NCBI GenBank assembly: GCA_008477525.1
Contig: SPDT01000006.1
Location: 461,501 to 525,500 of the forward strand
Reading direction: 5' to 3'
DNA length: 64,000 nucleotides
Source: Hypomyces perniciosus
Taxonomy: Eukaryota > Ascomycota > Sordariomycetes > Hypocreales > Hypocreaceae
Position 1 is the stretch's first letter. Each line of letters starts with the position of its first letter. This document shows, piece by piece, positions 50,095 to 61,726 of this stretch. Under the pieces are notes generated by a model that did not search any database, had not been told where the DNA came from, and was given only the letters and a program-made list of their open reading frames with translations. The position numbers were made by a program, and so were the translations under genes.

Positions 50095-50790
50095 TTAATC
50101 CTCGTCGAATTCCGCCATGTTTCGTGGCCTCCGTGGATGCTGGATCGCATAATACATACGATCAAGCGTCTTCCCGGGTCCTCGGATGTGCCGATTCACA
50201 CAGAGCTCCCTCAAAAGGGTATCCCGTCTCTCCTGACCAAGGCCATTCCAAATTGCGTGCAGCCGGTCGAGATACACCTGCTTAGTGCCCCGGAAGATCT
50301 TTGTCAAGGCGTAGAAGACCTCTGAAGTCTCATTCCTCATGCCCAGGTTCCTGAGCTGCGGAAACAGAGTCTCAAATGCAACGAGGAACTGCTCAAACAT
50401 GAAGTTGGAGCAGCCCAGGTAGGCGTCATGGTCCAGGATGTCACATATATCGCACAAGGTGATGCACCATTTCATAAGGACCCGTCTCTTGCTGGCATCA
50501 TCAGTGGCTTGCCGGAGTGTCCTCTTGTCGTCTTTGAACGGATCAAACTCGTAACCATTGCTGTAGGCTTGGAGATTGGCGAACAGTTGGTGAAGGCTGG
50601 CTTGGAGAGTGCATCGCTGAAAACCCTTGAGGCCCTTGACAATCTGGGTCTGTGTCCCCGTAGTCCATGCTCGAGTGAGTATTCCAATTCGAGGGATGTT
50701 GTAGTTGAGAACGTTTGCGTCAATAGCGTAATGACGGGCAGCCTGTCCCCGATCAACTTGAACCCAGAGGTTTACCTGAGGCGCTACCAT
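50095..50790 (-). CDS. Hypothetical protein, 231 residues
   Basis: Single uninterrupted frame with a good start context (CAACCATGG at 50,790) and a TATATAAAT box about 90 bp upstream (50,877-50,885, minus strand). I recognise no domain. The protein has no signal peptide and no membrane segment. It is rich in Arg, Asp and Leu, with a central cysteine group (ITLCDICDILDHDAYLGC, about residues 110-128). The C-terminus is basic then acidic (RRPRNMAEFDED). The predicted secondary structure looks mostly helical by inspection. Ordinary base composition and an intact frame argue for a real gene. An open frame on the opposite strand (50,428-50,838) is taken as its shadow. It may be a lineage-restricted protein. 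Confidence 0.6.
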   Translation of the reverse strand: MVAPQVNLWVQVDRGQAARHYAIDANVLNYNIPRIGILTRAWTTGTQTQIVKGLKGFQRCTLQASLHQLFANLQAYSNGYEFDPFKDDKRTLRQATDDASKRRVLMKWCITLCDICDILDHDAYLGCSNFMFEQFLVAFETLFPQLRNLGMRNETSEVFYALTKIFRGTKQVYLDRLHAIWNGLGQERRDTLLRELCVNRHIRGPGKTLDRMYYAIQHPRRPRNMAEFDED

Positions 50791-51386
50791 GGTTGCAAAT
50801 TTGTGGTGAGCGAGAAGTCTTGTGAGCGAGGTGTGTGAGATGTGTACTGGAAAGTCATGAGCTTCCTACACCAAATATTTATATACACATGTCGCAGAGT
50901 CGTGATCAACGCATATGTGAGTCTTCTGAGCAAGAACACATTTGAAGGCCTAGATTACCGCTTTGATTCACGATTCTGGCGTTCTATTATGATCTGCTTC
51001 ATCCCTGCTTGATCAGTGAAGCCCTGCCAAAACATAGTTTCGGTGACCTATTTACTACCCTGGAGACTAATACTGAAAAAGAAGAAAATATACTGATGGA
51101 TATTAATTAAGAAGTGTGAGAAACGTTTGTGAGATTCTCATTCACACAAGCACAGCCGAAAGATGGTCGGCTATGTGTAGCACATCGCTCAATAATGATG
51201 AGATAAATATAAAACAAAAACCTGTTGTGGTAGCTAGAATCAACCCATGAAGTTTTAATCCGAGACAATGACAAACAAAAAGAACACCAGAAACCTGCCC
51301 CAACACCATCAATCCAATAACCATTTTCGATGAGATGCAATGAAAGATGAAAAAGACTCGTGATTCATCTAGTCATCGTATGAGAC
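50791..51386. other. Intergenic
   Basis: Contains the TATA-like promoter of the minus-strand gene (50,877-50,885). Beyond it are about 500 bp with no supported gene. Open frames around 51,107-51,340 (minus) are short, AT-influenced and lack any feature of a real protein. Confidence 0.5.
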
Positions 51387-51393
51387 AAAAAAA
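51387..51393 (-). terminator. RNA polymerase III terminator of tRNA-Val
   Basis: Seven A on the plus strand, i.e. a run of seven T on the tRNA strand, beginning 8 bp past the tRNA 3' end. Confidence 0.8.
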
Positions 51394-51400
51394 GGAATGG

Positions 51401-51489
51401 TGATTCCGCCCGGGCTCGAACCGGGGACCTTTTCGGTGGTGTCAACTAAACTGTTAACGAAATGTCATGACCAACTAGACCACGGAACC
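51401..51489 (-). tRNA. tRNA-Val (AAC) with a 15-nt intron
   Basis: On the minus strand the cloverleaf is complete. Acceptor stem GGTTCCG pairs with CGGAATC (one G-T pair), followed by A73. The D arm is GTCT...GAC, the anticodon stem TTTCG/CGAAA and the T arm CCCGG-TTCGAGC-CCGGG. The anticodon loop reads TTAACA, then the intron GTTTAGTTGACACCA (51,437-51,451), then C, giving anticodon AAC at 51,453-51,455. The intron lies one base after the anticodon (position 37/38), the standard site for nuclear tRNA introns. The spliced length is 74 nt, without an encoded CCA. The exact intron edges could shift by a base or two. Confidence 0.93.
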
Positions 51490-52435
51490 TTGCTTGCTGT
51501 GATGACACGACCAAGATTAACCGTCTGACATGTCTTTCTACACCTCACAAGGATCAAATGCCACTCCTGTCGGCTTTTATATAGATACTCGGCATGTAGC
51601 TGAACACTTCTCTTGCTGTGGAATGCATGCGTGGCGAAGTATAGCGAGTTGCTCAACTCAAGATCAGCGTAACCATAATAGTAGTACTACCTCCATAAAG
51701 AGCCACCAATTGGCAGATTTCCTCGACTCTATACTCTGTAAGCTAATCAAGAATGGCCTATGTATAAACCTAGCAAGTCTTTCGTTGTGGGCATTCGGCA
51801 ATCCTATGAAGGTAGTATGAGCATACGAGAATTTAAGCTTGTTGACTTAATGTACTTAGTCGGCCCGAGTGTGCTCGGACCGACCTATCAGCCCGCCGAA
51901 TAACTCGTCAATCCATACGAAGTATGGAGTAGATACGAGGTCTATGACAGATTCGGTGACAATGCCCCTCTGCCAATGCACGTCAAACCTCCTACGATCG
52001 TGGGGCTGAACACAGCAGTTTTCAGGTTGGCCTTTCATAGGTCAACCGACTATTGGCGCTACGACAAGGCTCCCACTAAAAACAGAGAAACCTCAGACCA
52101 ACCGGGCTCTGACTGGAGTTTCATGGCTTAACCTTGTTTCTTCAACTGAGCTTTAATAACCGATATCCCCGAATTCGCGGGGACGGAGTAGAAGAAGGCT
52201 GCGTACCCCGTTGTATATATCTGTCTGCTTCTGTGTCTGCCTATAACTGCATATGTGGCCGCGTGTTCTCATCTTCAGTCGCACATATAAAAAACCCTTT
52301 GTCATTCCATTTATTTTCCACATTCGTACTTCACTCTCAAAAGTCCTCTTCATACACTTATTCCATAACTCGACCAATTTTGTCAGCTAGTGAGTGACCA
52401 TCTCTGTAGTACCGGGATACCATCTCGAGCACATC
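51490..52435. other. Intergenic, upstream of the DUF4139 gene
   Basis: No gene supported; the open frames here are all under 100 codons. TACGAAGTA occurs at 51,916-51,924. CT-rich runs at about 52,315-52,370 are a plausible leader for the gene starting at 52,436. Confidence 0.5.
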
Positions 52436-54895
52436 ATGGGTGTTACGACTGCAATCAGTGACGTGGATTCCATCCACAAGACCGAGTACAAGGTCCGAGA
52501 CCTTAACACTGTCTCAGTAACTCTTTTCCCCACCAGAGCACAAGTCTCGCGAGAGATCAAAGGCGTAGAACTCAACGTAAGTTGCAATGTAACCTTGACT
52601 GCCTCTCGGCTCAGTTTTACCTGACATGCTCCTTTCCAGCGTGGCACCAATGAAATCACCATTGTTGGGCTTAGTCCCACGGTTGACTCGGACTCGATCA
52701 AACTTGAGGGCAATGGGGCCGCTACCATCACTGACATAGCTGTTGAACTTCTGCCCAATCGGGAAATCTTTGAGGGGGTGTACCCCGACTCAGACGAGGA
52801 GTCCGACAGTGAGGATGATGACGATGAAGACGACGATGAGCCGGAGCACGATGAGCTACATGCCGCCAAGGAATCGCTCACAGATCTTATGGATCAGCTG
52901 CAGCTCGCCGAGGAGGAGGTTTCAAGTGCTCTCAAACGCCTGGATATCTTGGATTCATATGGAAACACCCTAGATCGCAAGCGCAATATCGTTATTCAGG
53001 ACAGCTTGGATACGTACAAGGAGCAACGCGTCAAGGCTTTCGAAGACCAGATGATCGGGACCAAACGACAGCGCGAACTCAACGAGAAGATCGACAAGGC
53101 CGAAAAAGAAGTCGCCAAGTTGCAGAAGCAGGAGGACAGACAGAAAGCCAAGGCAAACAAGGAGAAAGAAAAGAGGCGCAAGGAAAAGGAGAAGGAGAAA
53201 CTGGCGAAGGAGAGACGCAAGGATGAGACCCAGAAGGAGAAGAACCGCATTCGCAGTGAGCGAGAGAGGTTCTGGCCCAGGATGTGCTACAGCGTGCGCA
53301 TCACGCTTGAAGTTTCCACTTTCACTCCGATGTCGTCACGTCGTGCCTCGATTTCCAGCGAGGCAGAGGTGGCGAAAATCTCAGTATCAGAGGTCGAGGA
53401 CAGAGATGGCGTCCCTATCGAATGCGACCTAGTTCTGTCGTATGTCACATCATCGGCATACTGGTCCCCAAGCTATGATCTCCAACTCTCGACTACCAAC
53501 GCGACCGCATCCCTGTACTTTGACGCCATGCTGAGAAACTTTACATCGGAGACTTGGAGCAACTGCAAAGTCACACTCTCCACGTCGCAAACCACCTTCG
53601 CTGGCCTTGAAGATGCTATTCCTACCCTCACACCCTGGCATATCAAGCTCGCCCATAGGAGCGCCTATGTCAGCGACAACGAGATCATTCATAGCCACGA
53701 AGAACACCAAGCTTTCATGAGCAACCAAATGCAGCAACGACAAGGCAATGCTCAGAAGCCTTGGTCAGAAATGTTTGGACTTTCCGAAAAACCCAAGAAG
53801 AAAGCAGAAGTCTGGACACAGATCCAGAGTTACGCCGGGAACCAATTATTCGGCCAACAGCGACTACAGCAACTACAACAACAGCAACAGCCGCCTCATC
53901 CTCCTCAGGCACCTGTTCCTATGCTACCACCACCACCCATGGCCAACACCGCCTGGCAATCGATGCTCGCTAGCCGGCCTCAGGGGGCAGGGTCAGCACC
54001 ACCGAGAGCAGCCGCGCCAGGAGGCATGGTCGGCTCCTCCGCCTTTAGTGCGTCTGCCAGTCGTAGTGGGATGCGCATCGCAGGTCAGGCATCCGCAGCC
54101 TATTCTCGGCCAGAACCAGTAGAGGACAGTGCTGAATCAGAGTCAGACCGGGAGCCTGATCTTGACTTTGAGGAATCCCTCATGGAGGAGACAGGCCTTA
54201 CCACCACCTACGACCTTCCTGGACTAAAGACACTCGCCCCGAAGTCTGCTGGCTCCAAGCAACGCGTCGCCCGTGTCCACTTCCCCAATGTTGTATTTAG
54301 CCACACCGTCGTGGCCAAGTACAAGGTCGTGGCGTACCTCAAGGCCAAGCTCAAGAACAACAGCAAACTGACGCTGCTCAAGGGCCAGGCTGGGTTGACG
54401 CTTGACGGCACCTTCATGGGCAAGACGTCCCTACCACGGTGCAGCGCTGGCGAATCCTTCAGTCTGAGTCTCGGCGTGGACCCTGCGATCAAGGTCTCAT
54501 ATCCCAAGCCAGAAGTTCGACGGGCGACATCCGGGTTGTTCAGCAAGGAGAACAGCTCTGTGTACGTCCGGACTATCACGTTGCACAACACTCGTGTGGC
54601 GGCTGGGAGAGCTGTCTCTCTCCTCGTCCTGGATCAGATTCCTATTTCAGAGGACGAGCGGCTGCGTGTTGAGCTCATCGATCCACGCGGCCTGTCCGTC
54701 GACGGTGTGGGCGTTGCAACAGGCGTTCCAGGAAGCCAGGCCAGGGACGAACAGGACTGGGGCAAGGCGTCGGCGAAGCTGAAGAAGGGCGGCGAGGTCA
54801 GCTGGGATGTGAGTCTGAATGCGGGCAAAGCTGTCAAGCTTTCGCTGGAGTATGCTGTTTCTTTGCCGAGCGGCGACCATGCCATCCAGTGTTGA
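52436..54895 (+). CDS. DUF4140/DUF4139 domain protein (mucoidy inhibitor A-like)
   Basis: Two exons (52,436-52,576 and 52,640-54,895) joined by a 63-nt GTAAGT...CCAG intron give 798 residues. An N-terminal DUF4140-type region (about 17-93, TVSVTLFPTRAQVSREIKGVEL then an exposed beta-rich part) leads to a stretch of almost pure Asp/Glu/Ser (about 95-119). A long Lys/Glu-rich coiled coil follows (about 120-255). The DUF4139 region starts near FWPRMCYSVRITLEVS (about 258) and includes LSYVTSSAYWSPSYDLQL and CKVTLSTSQTTFAGL. It is interrupted by a low-complexity Gln/Pro/Ala linker (about 455-530) and an acidic patch (about 540-560). The domain order is that of fungal members of this family. Their biochemical role is not established and the name comes from a bacterial relative. 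The ATG at 52,436 is preferred, since the frame upstream has no ATG. Confidence 0.85.
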
Positions 54896-57674
54896 GGGGC
54901 ATGCTTCTACAGCGAATTGGATTAGGGGAACAAGGATATGGAGGCAGATAGTTCACCGTTCATTATACCAACCAGTATGAAGTTTGGAAAAAGATACAAC
55001 TGGAAATTGTCCAAAACCTTCTGTCTTGATTCTTATCCTACGAGATGAAGCTATAGTGACAATTCCGGAATTACTTGTTTATATAAAATAACTGCATGAT
55101 AGTATTAATCCCAACTAATCAATCTGTACGGAGTACTCGTATTGTTTCGGCGGTGTGATGGCGGAGGATTCCGCTGCCGGCAGAGGTGACAGGGGGTGCG
55201 TCCTGTTACAAAATAATATCGGTTGTTCCGCTGGTTTCACCAAAAAAAAGGCTACTCGGCATGTAAGTGAGAGGGCGCTTGCTTCGGCCACAATGGCGGA
55301 TCTCAGGGGTTGGCTCACCACTCCGGCAGAGCCCGGAAGAGAGGAGGAGGAGGAGGAGGAGGTACTCGTAAGCTGTCACGTCACAGTGTTGGCTCACTCT
55401 AATTAACGTCTCCCGACCGTCAGTGGCGGAACTGACACGTTACGGCCCGAATCGCTTTTGGGCGGGAATAGCTATGTCTCGCAGAGTTGCCCTGTGAGTC
55501 GGACGGCGACAAGCGTGAAAAGACGCATAAAGCATGTATGTGAACCTCCGCATGTACGTTTGGAGGTATGGCATGACTCCGAGCCGGGCCCTCGGAAATG
55601 ATCTGATGCAGGGAAATGTCGTGCGAGGGATTTGGGTCAGGTCATCACTGGGTCAGTCGGGAAATAGACGGGGGGAATTCCGTAGGGATGTTGCATTTAT
55701 TAGAATCGGCTTTGTCGCTCGGTGACATATCGTGCATGACATGGTGGCGGCTTTGCGCGTCTGAGGAGAGAGTTAGTTAGCAAGACCCGAAAAACGCGCA
55801 GACAAACAACGACAATAATCCAGCAAGTTGAAAATGTGGTTGAGCGAAATGGGAAGCAGGAATCTGCAATCTGCAATCTGTGGCCCCATTTGCATCGTTT
55901 ATTAATAAGTTGGCTGATCAAGGCGGGATTCCGAATTCGAGTCCAGAGATCGGAGCAGAATTCAATGTCTCTGCCCGGCGACTTGTGGACTCTCTACTCC
56001 GTACGGAGGGCGCCAAGATGGCGCTTGGCTGTCTCTGTCCACCCCCACCGATTTTATTTCCTTTTTGACGGCGGTCTTCCGGAATAAAGGAAACTGGTCG
56101 ACCGACGACCGCTCATCCTCGGTCGCCGGCTTTGGCCCTCTAGTCGGGCTGATGATTCTCGTGCTAGGGAGCCGTTACGTTACTCCGTGCGGTTGGCCAC
56201 ATTACATTACACGAGATCTATGAGTACAGTACTTGTAGCTACACGGACAGGCGGCCGCCCAAAGTCCGGAGGCGTCTTCTGTTCTGGGCAGTGCAGTGAC
56301 AGGCAGACAAGACGTGGGCACCCGCCGAAACTGGGCCGTCGTCGGAGGGGCGCCCTGTGCTGTGTTCCGTGAAGAGTCGTAGTACGAAGTACTCGTACAT
56401 ACGAGTCGTGCAGTCGCAGTCATGGTGGTGTGAGTCGTAGTACATGATTGGGGTGCGAGTGTCGCAAGTCGCCAGATTTGGTGTTTGGATTTGAGGACAC
56501 AACAAGAAGCCAACTTTGTATAATAGAGATAATGCCGCGGAGATGTCAGACGCCGCGCCAGTCAGCGGGAATTGGAGAGTGGGTAGATGGAAGGGAACAG
56601 CGGCGATGGCACACATGCCGCACACGCGCGCATTGCACGCATACCTGCGCACTCTGTGGACGTCCTGAAAGAAAGAGAGAGAGAAAAAAGAAAGAAAAAG
56701 AGAAAAGACTGACGGTCATGGTTTTGGTCACTCTTGGCGGCACTTCTGTCAACCTGCATCACACTCTAAGGTAGGTACATATTGAGGTGGTGGCCCGCGA
56801 CCGAGTCTCCGTTGAAACATGCTGCGGACAATGCAGTGATAATAATTGACACAGATGATAGGCAGAGTCTCACTTCCGCTCCCACCCACGTACGTACCTA
56901 CTTGAAGAGCGGCAGAATTCGGCTTTCCAGCAGTAACACGTCATTTACAGAGTACTACGAAGTATATACTACCACTCCTCGTTCATCTGTGTGCGAGCAG
57001 TCTCATCTCATCCGGCAGTCCTGGAGAGACATACAACACAGCAAGGGTCCAGTGAATGCCTCAGGGCCTGGCGCCCGTCCTCCGCTGACTTCACACGCGC
57101 GCCCTCACTGTAAACTCGGCTGCTCAGCGCCCTGAGTGGAGCCCTCAGGCCCGGCAGGTCAAGCCGATCCGCCCGTGCTATCTGGGGCTTCAACCGCTGT
57201 GGCCGCTGGCCGCTGTCCGCTGTCCGCTGGGACACCCTCGACACCCCCCCCCGCCTCAGTCCCCCAAGGCCACCTCAGCGCCGCCCTCCGTTTCTTCTCC
57301 TCCTGCGTCTTCCTCTTCCTCCTCCTCCACCTCATCGCCCATCTATCTCTCACTGCTCTGGCCCTTCAGCCATCCATCCAGACCACGCCAATCTCTCGTC
57401 CGTTCGCGGGCCCGTCATCTGCCTCCGTCACTGGCAGCGCCGTCCGCGTCCTCCGCATCCTGAGCAGTTTTCTTGCTGGGGAGATTCAGAGGGCTTCCTT
57501 GACTGCGCGCACCGTCTTCTCCGGGGCCTACCGTGTCGCGACCTCCGGCTCTCACTCCTCCGCCATCATCACAAGCACAATCGCCTCCGGACTTGGCGGA
57601 GGCATTACCGCGGCGGCTGCGCGCCTCGCCTCTCACGATTTTTTGATCGTCTCGCCCTTGGTCCCTCGGCCAGA
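54896..57674. other. Large intergenic region and leader of the transcription factor gene
   Basis: 2.8 kb without a supported gene. It holds TACGGAGTA at 55,127-55,135, the palindrome CTCCGTACGGAG at 55,997-56,008, and TACGAAGTA at 56,393 and 56,956. There is also a GAG run at about 55,340-55,361 and a purine tract (GAAAGAGAGAG and similar) at about 56,667-56,706. The last 450 bp before the ATG at 57,675 are strongly CT-rich, typical of fungal 5' leaders. Several short ATG-initiated frames lie in this leader and could be upstream ORFs. Confidence 0.55.
55340..55361. repeat. GAG/CTC trinucleotide microsatellite
   Basis: Run of GAG units in an intergenic stretch. Confidence 0.7.
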
Positions 57675-60441
57675 ATGTCTTCCGGCGTTGTGCGCTCCAC
57701 TGCCCTCAGGGCCGGCGGTGCGTGTGTGCGCTGCCGCAAGGGCAAGACCAAGTGCGTCTACGAAAATGGCCGCGCACCTTGCAAAAACTGCGCAAAGGGC
57801 ATGCACGAGTGCTATCTGCCCTCAGAGAGCATGGCCCATCACCACGGACAGAGCCCAGCTCGCCACTCCACCGCCCATCGTCCTGCTCGCGAGACCTTGC
57901 CGGCCGCCGGGGCCGGTACTTCAGACACCAGACAGCCCGTTGTGGGCTCAGGCGGAGCCAGACACGTCCAGACCACCTCCGAAAAGTGAGTGCTTTCTTT
58001 CTCTTGGCGAGGGTCCCCCCCTTTCGCTGCTCCCGCTGCCGCCCGCCTCAGAAAAAAAAAAAAACGCTGCCTTTGTCGCCTTGTTTGTCTGGCGCTCTAC
58101 CCTATGCGACGTCTGTCTTCATTTGCCCTTGGTCCGAGGCAACTTGCCACAGCCCCCGACTTTCTGCCCTGGTTCGGCGCCCTCCCAGCTCTCTTGCTCC
58201 GAGTGGCCCGGCCGCCTTTTAGCTCCTTCACGCGCGTTACTGCTCTCAGGCGCCGTGCTCTGCCACGCACCCTTCTTTATTCTCCCCACCCCGCTCATCT
58301 CCGTTCGGCTGGCAGACGGCCCGAATTTTCCTCTTTCCCCCACTTCCTGTCCCATTGTGTATTTGTGTTTTTTTTTTCCGGTTGTCGCGGATCGCGGATT
58401 TTCGCCGCCTTTTTCGTTGGAGCCGCCGAAACCCGAGACCGGGACGGAAATGCTGACTTTGCTGCCTCAGGCTTACACCAGAGCTTATTGCCGAGTGCGA
58501 ACGCGTCGTTTCCAAGACGTTCCCTGCCTGCGTCGCCTTTCATAAGCCGTCGTTTGTGCAGCAGCTCAAGAACGCATCGCTTGAATCAACGCTTGTCTAC
58601 GGGCTTTTGACCTGTGCAGCCCGGTAAGTTGTGCTTCGCTCTTGATGCGGCGTTCAGCGCCCATGTCACCTGCTTTATGGCCGGCCTGGTGGATCGATGC
58701 GGATCGGCCACGACGCTGCAGCCCTCTCCGATGTGGCTTGGCAGAACGGCATATGCCGGTCTTGGCTCGGCCTGTCGTCTCGTTTTGTCCATGCTGCATT
58801 CCGTGTTCGATATGCTGATGGTGTTTTCCTAGGAGCTCGCCCAGTCTCATCCGTCGCTATGGCACTCCCACCACGGCGGCCGAAACCTTTGCAGCCAAGG
58901 CCATCGCGTTGATCAACCAAAACCTGGATCATCCCAATCTTGCCGACATCCAGGCCCTCTGCCTCGTCATCATTCATGAATGGGGCACCCGCAATGCTGT
59001 GCGTGCCTATATTTATCTTGGCCAGGCAGCCAGGATGCTGCAAATGTACCACATCCTGAACAGCCACCACGCCTCCGACAATGCCGACCGCTTTCAGCGA
59101 GATGAGTCGTTTCGCCGCACCCTGTGGTTGATCTACATCCTTGACTGCCTGCTCACCAGCACCCCGGGTCGGTACCCTGCCTTGGCAGTGCAAGACACTG
59201 CTGATGTGCCTCTTCCGTGCTCTGATATCAACTTCGCCTTTGGCAATGCTGTATACGTCAAAACCCTCATCCAGCAGCTCAACCACAGCACTCTCTCCCC
59301 AGGCCAGACCCCCAACGGCGATATTGGCGAATTTGGATACATTGTATTGGCCTCGACCATTTGGCGAGATGTTGTGGGCATGCTCACACTACCGAGCTTC
59401 CGCGAGGACGACTGCACCGACTTGATCATCAAAATCGAGGGTCTCCGAGCCTCACTCCCAATGCAATTCGTCGACAAGCCCGGCCAGATCAACCTCCACA
59501 TGACCATGGGCTCTGGATACACTTTTGCCATGCTTCACTGCCTCCTCCATTGCGCAACGATTTTTGTGCACCGTCGACGCCTTCTGCAAGACGTCACCTT
59601 GAATGGGTTTAGCCTTGATTCATTCCGCATGAGCCCCCGTTGCCACGACACCGTTGATCGGCTCTTTACTTCATGCCATGGTACAATCTCTCTGCTGACC
59701 GCCGTCGAGGCTGGGTCTGAAAAGGACCATGCTACTTGCTTTCCCATATTCATGCTCTTCTCAGCTTTTACCGCTAGTGCCACGGTTGCCTATCTATCTC
59801 TCAAGGGCTTGACCCCTCCCAATGCGGTGGAGACAGCAGCACACATTGTTAAAGATGGACTGCGCTTCATGCATGATGGCACGGAGAACTGGCCACTCAT
59901 GACGAGCTGGCTTAGGCATCTAACCGTCATGCAACGGGTTCTCAACAATGATGCTGCCACCCCAATCGTGGGCTCTAGGCATGGATCTAACTCTCATGGC
60001 CCATCGAGTGGTATTAAGGATGAGATCTCCTCTAATGCCGATACCAACCCTGACGCCATGGAGTACGATCAACAGGCCAGCACATCTATCCCGGGCCAGC
60101 ATCTCCCAGGACCCCGCTCGGTGTCTGGTTCTGTTCGTGGCGATAGTGAGCCCCCTGTTGCTATTCCACGCCGACCTGGAGTCACCACTATTAATGGTAG
60201 TTCTGGCGGCCTCTCCACCCCTGGTACTATATCACCACCACCGGGCAGTGCTCCACAGGCGTCCATGCAGATACCGGATGTGAGGCATCAGAGCCCTGAT
60301 ATGGGTCACAATGGTGTGATGGCAGGCCAGGACGGTCAGACTACAAGCCAAGACATGACAGCTCCTGAGCTATGCCAAGCATTTGAGCGACAGTTGCTGG
60401 ATCTTGATGACCTTGCGGCGTTCATGGGTGGAGGTGTCTGA
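57675..60441 (+). CDS. Zn(II)2Cys6 fungal transcription factor
   Basis: Three exons (57,675-57,985, 58,471-58,623 and 58,833-60,441) encode 690 residues. The DNA-binding cluster is at the N-terminus: Cys17, 20, 27, 36, 39 and 46, spaced CX2CX6CX8CX2CX6C, with the basic RKGKTK between the second and third cysteines. A fungal-specific transcription factor (middle homology) domain follows, about residues 105-430: ELIAECERVVSKTFPACVAF, SLIRRYG, DIQALCLVIIHEWGTRNA, RDESFRRTLWLIYILDC and STPGRYPAL. The C-terminal 180 residues are Ser/Pro/Gly-rich and low in complexity. They end in an acidic-hydrophobic segment (ELCQAFERQLLDLDDLAAFMGGG), a possible activation motif. Intron 1 is unusually long (485 nt) and intron 2 is 209 nt. 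Exon joins were chosen to restore the conserved domain. The target genes cannot be read from the sequence. Confidence 0.88.
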
Positions 60442-61025
60442 AGCAAATCCCAACGATGCATAAAAGATGAGCGGTCAGATGACAGGACAGGGTAAAGAAT
60501 TGTACTTGCTGAAAAGCTTAGAGACATCTTGGGGCGGTTTGTTTGCAAAGATGTCGACATACAGGACGTTTCGCGAGGAAAACTACGCGGATATGATTGC
60601 ATGAACTGGAGAGGGAGCTTACGGCTGACATAATAATGGGCATCGTGTAGGATTATTTAGCGAAATGGGATTTCCGATACCCGGACGGGGGGGCGTTGAG
60701 GTAGGGACAGGATCCCGTGGATTCATTTACGGTGGTGGTTGTGACTTGACGAACACATTTCAGACAACAGAGCTGTTTCCGCTTTGGACTTGCAACGTCG
60801 ATTTAATGTGAGCACTATCATCCATCTATTGGTGGTTGTGGGTTGAAAAGCCTAGTTTTCATGGCGGTTTCTGAGAGCACATTTGATGGAGAACCATGAA
60901 AGCTATTGTAGGAGAAATGCCGAGACCGGGTCCATCTAATTCTGCCCTCGTATTCCAGTGATTCCAGTGGTACTTTTCATCTTGAATGATGATGCTGTTA
61001 TAGGTAATGATTCTCATTCATCTAC

Positions 61026-61078
61026 TAGCAGTAGTAGTGGTAATGGTAGTGGTAGTGGTAGTAGTACTACTGGTACTT
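61026..61078. repeat. GGTAGT-type microsatellite
   Basis: Irregular run of GTA, GTG and GGT units (AGTAGTAGTGGTAATGGTAG and onwards) in intergenic DNA. It accounts for the apparent open frame here. Confidence 0.75.
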
Positions 61079-61697
61079 GGTAGCCTACGGAGCATTATTC
61101 ACAATACGCATGCATGTTCCCGTCCCCGGGACTCCGAAGATGCTGGGATTGTTACGTGTCCTGGAGGAGTTTGTTGGAGTAACACGGCCTAACATCCATA
61201 CCAACTCCTTTTTTGGGGAATTTTCGGTGTGGGGGAACGGACTAGAAAACGGAGTCACCCGGCCGGGGGAGCAGAAAGGGATAAAACCGGTTGGGGAACT
61301 CTGCTGGGGAATTTTTTTTTTTCGTACGGAGTAGTTGCGGACGGACTCCGGGAAGGATTGGGGTAATAATTACTCCGTCGTACCGTATTATTAGCAAGGT
61401 ATATATTGCCACTACATACTACGAAGTACAGACGTTGAGAAGCTAGTGAGTGAAGAACCACAAGGGGACGATAAAGAACCGGATGTTTGTGTGGAGGAAG
61501 CGGAGGTGATAGGAGCACTTAATCCGGGGGGAGCCTATGGGATGTTGGCAAAGGAGCATCTTTGGTTTTCGTTTGTTTGGGGATTTCGGATCTAGGACGA
61601 ACCTTAAATCGAACTCCGTGGGGAAAAACGCAACTAATCTCTGAGGGGGATTGAGTTCGTATTGGAAATATCGTATTTGCCATGTGATGCAATGCGG

Positions 61698-61726
61698 ACG
61701 AGGAGGAGGAGGAGGAAGAGGAGGAG
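61698..61726. repeat. GAG/GAA microsatellite
   Basis: Run of GAGGAGGAGG with one GAA unit in intergenic DNA. Confidence 0.75.

Noticed and set aside
50428..50838. 136-codon open frame on the plus strand
   Set aside because: It is antisense to the 231-residue minus-strand gene, which has the better start context, TATA box and length.
52394..52435. Upstream extension of the DUF4139 protein
   Set aside because: The extension would begin with GTG. The ATG at 52,436 gives a sensible N-terminus just before the conserved region.
57136..58545. 469-codon open frame overlapping the transcription factor gene
   Set aside because: It begins with GTG, lies in a different frame from the zinc-cluster exon and covers CT-rich leader plus intron. 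Its Pro/Ser/Leu-rich translation has no domain. GC- and CT-rich composition explains the lack of stops.
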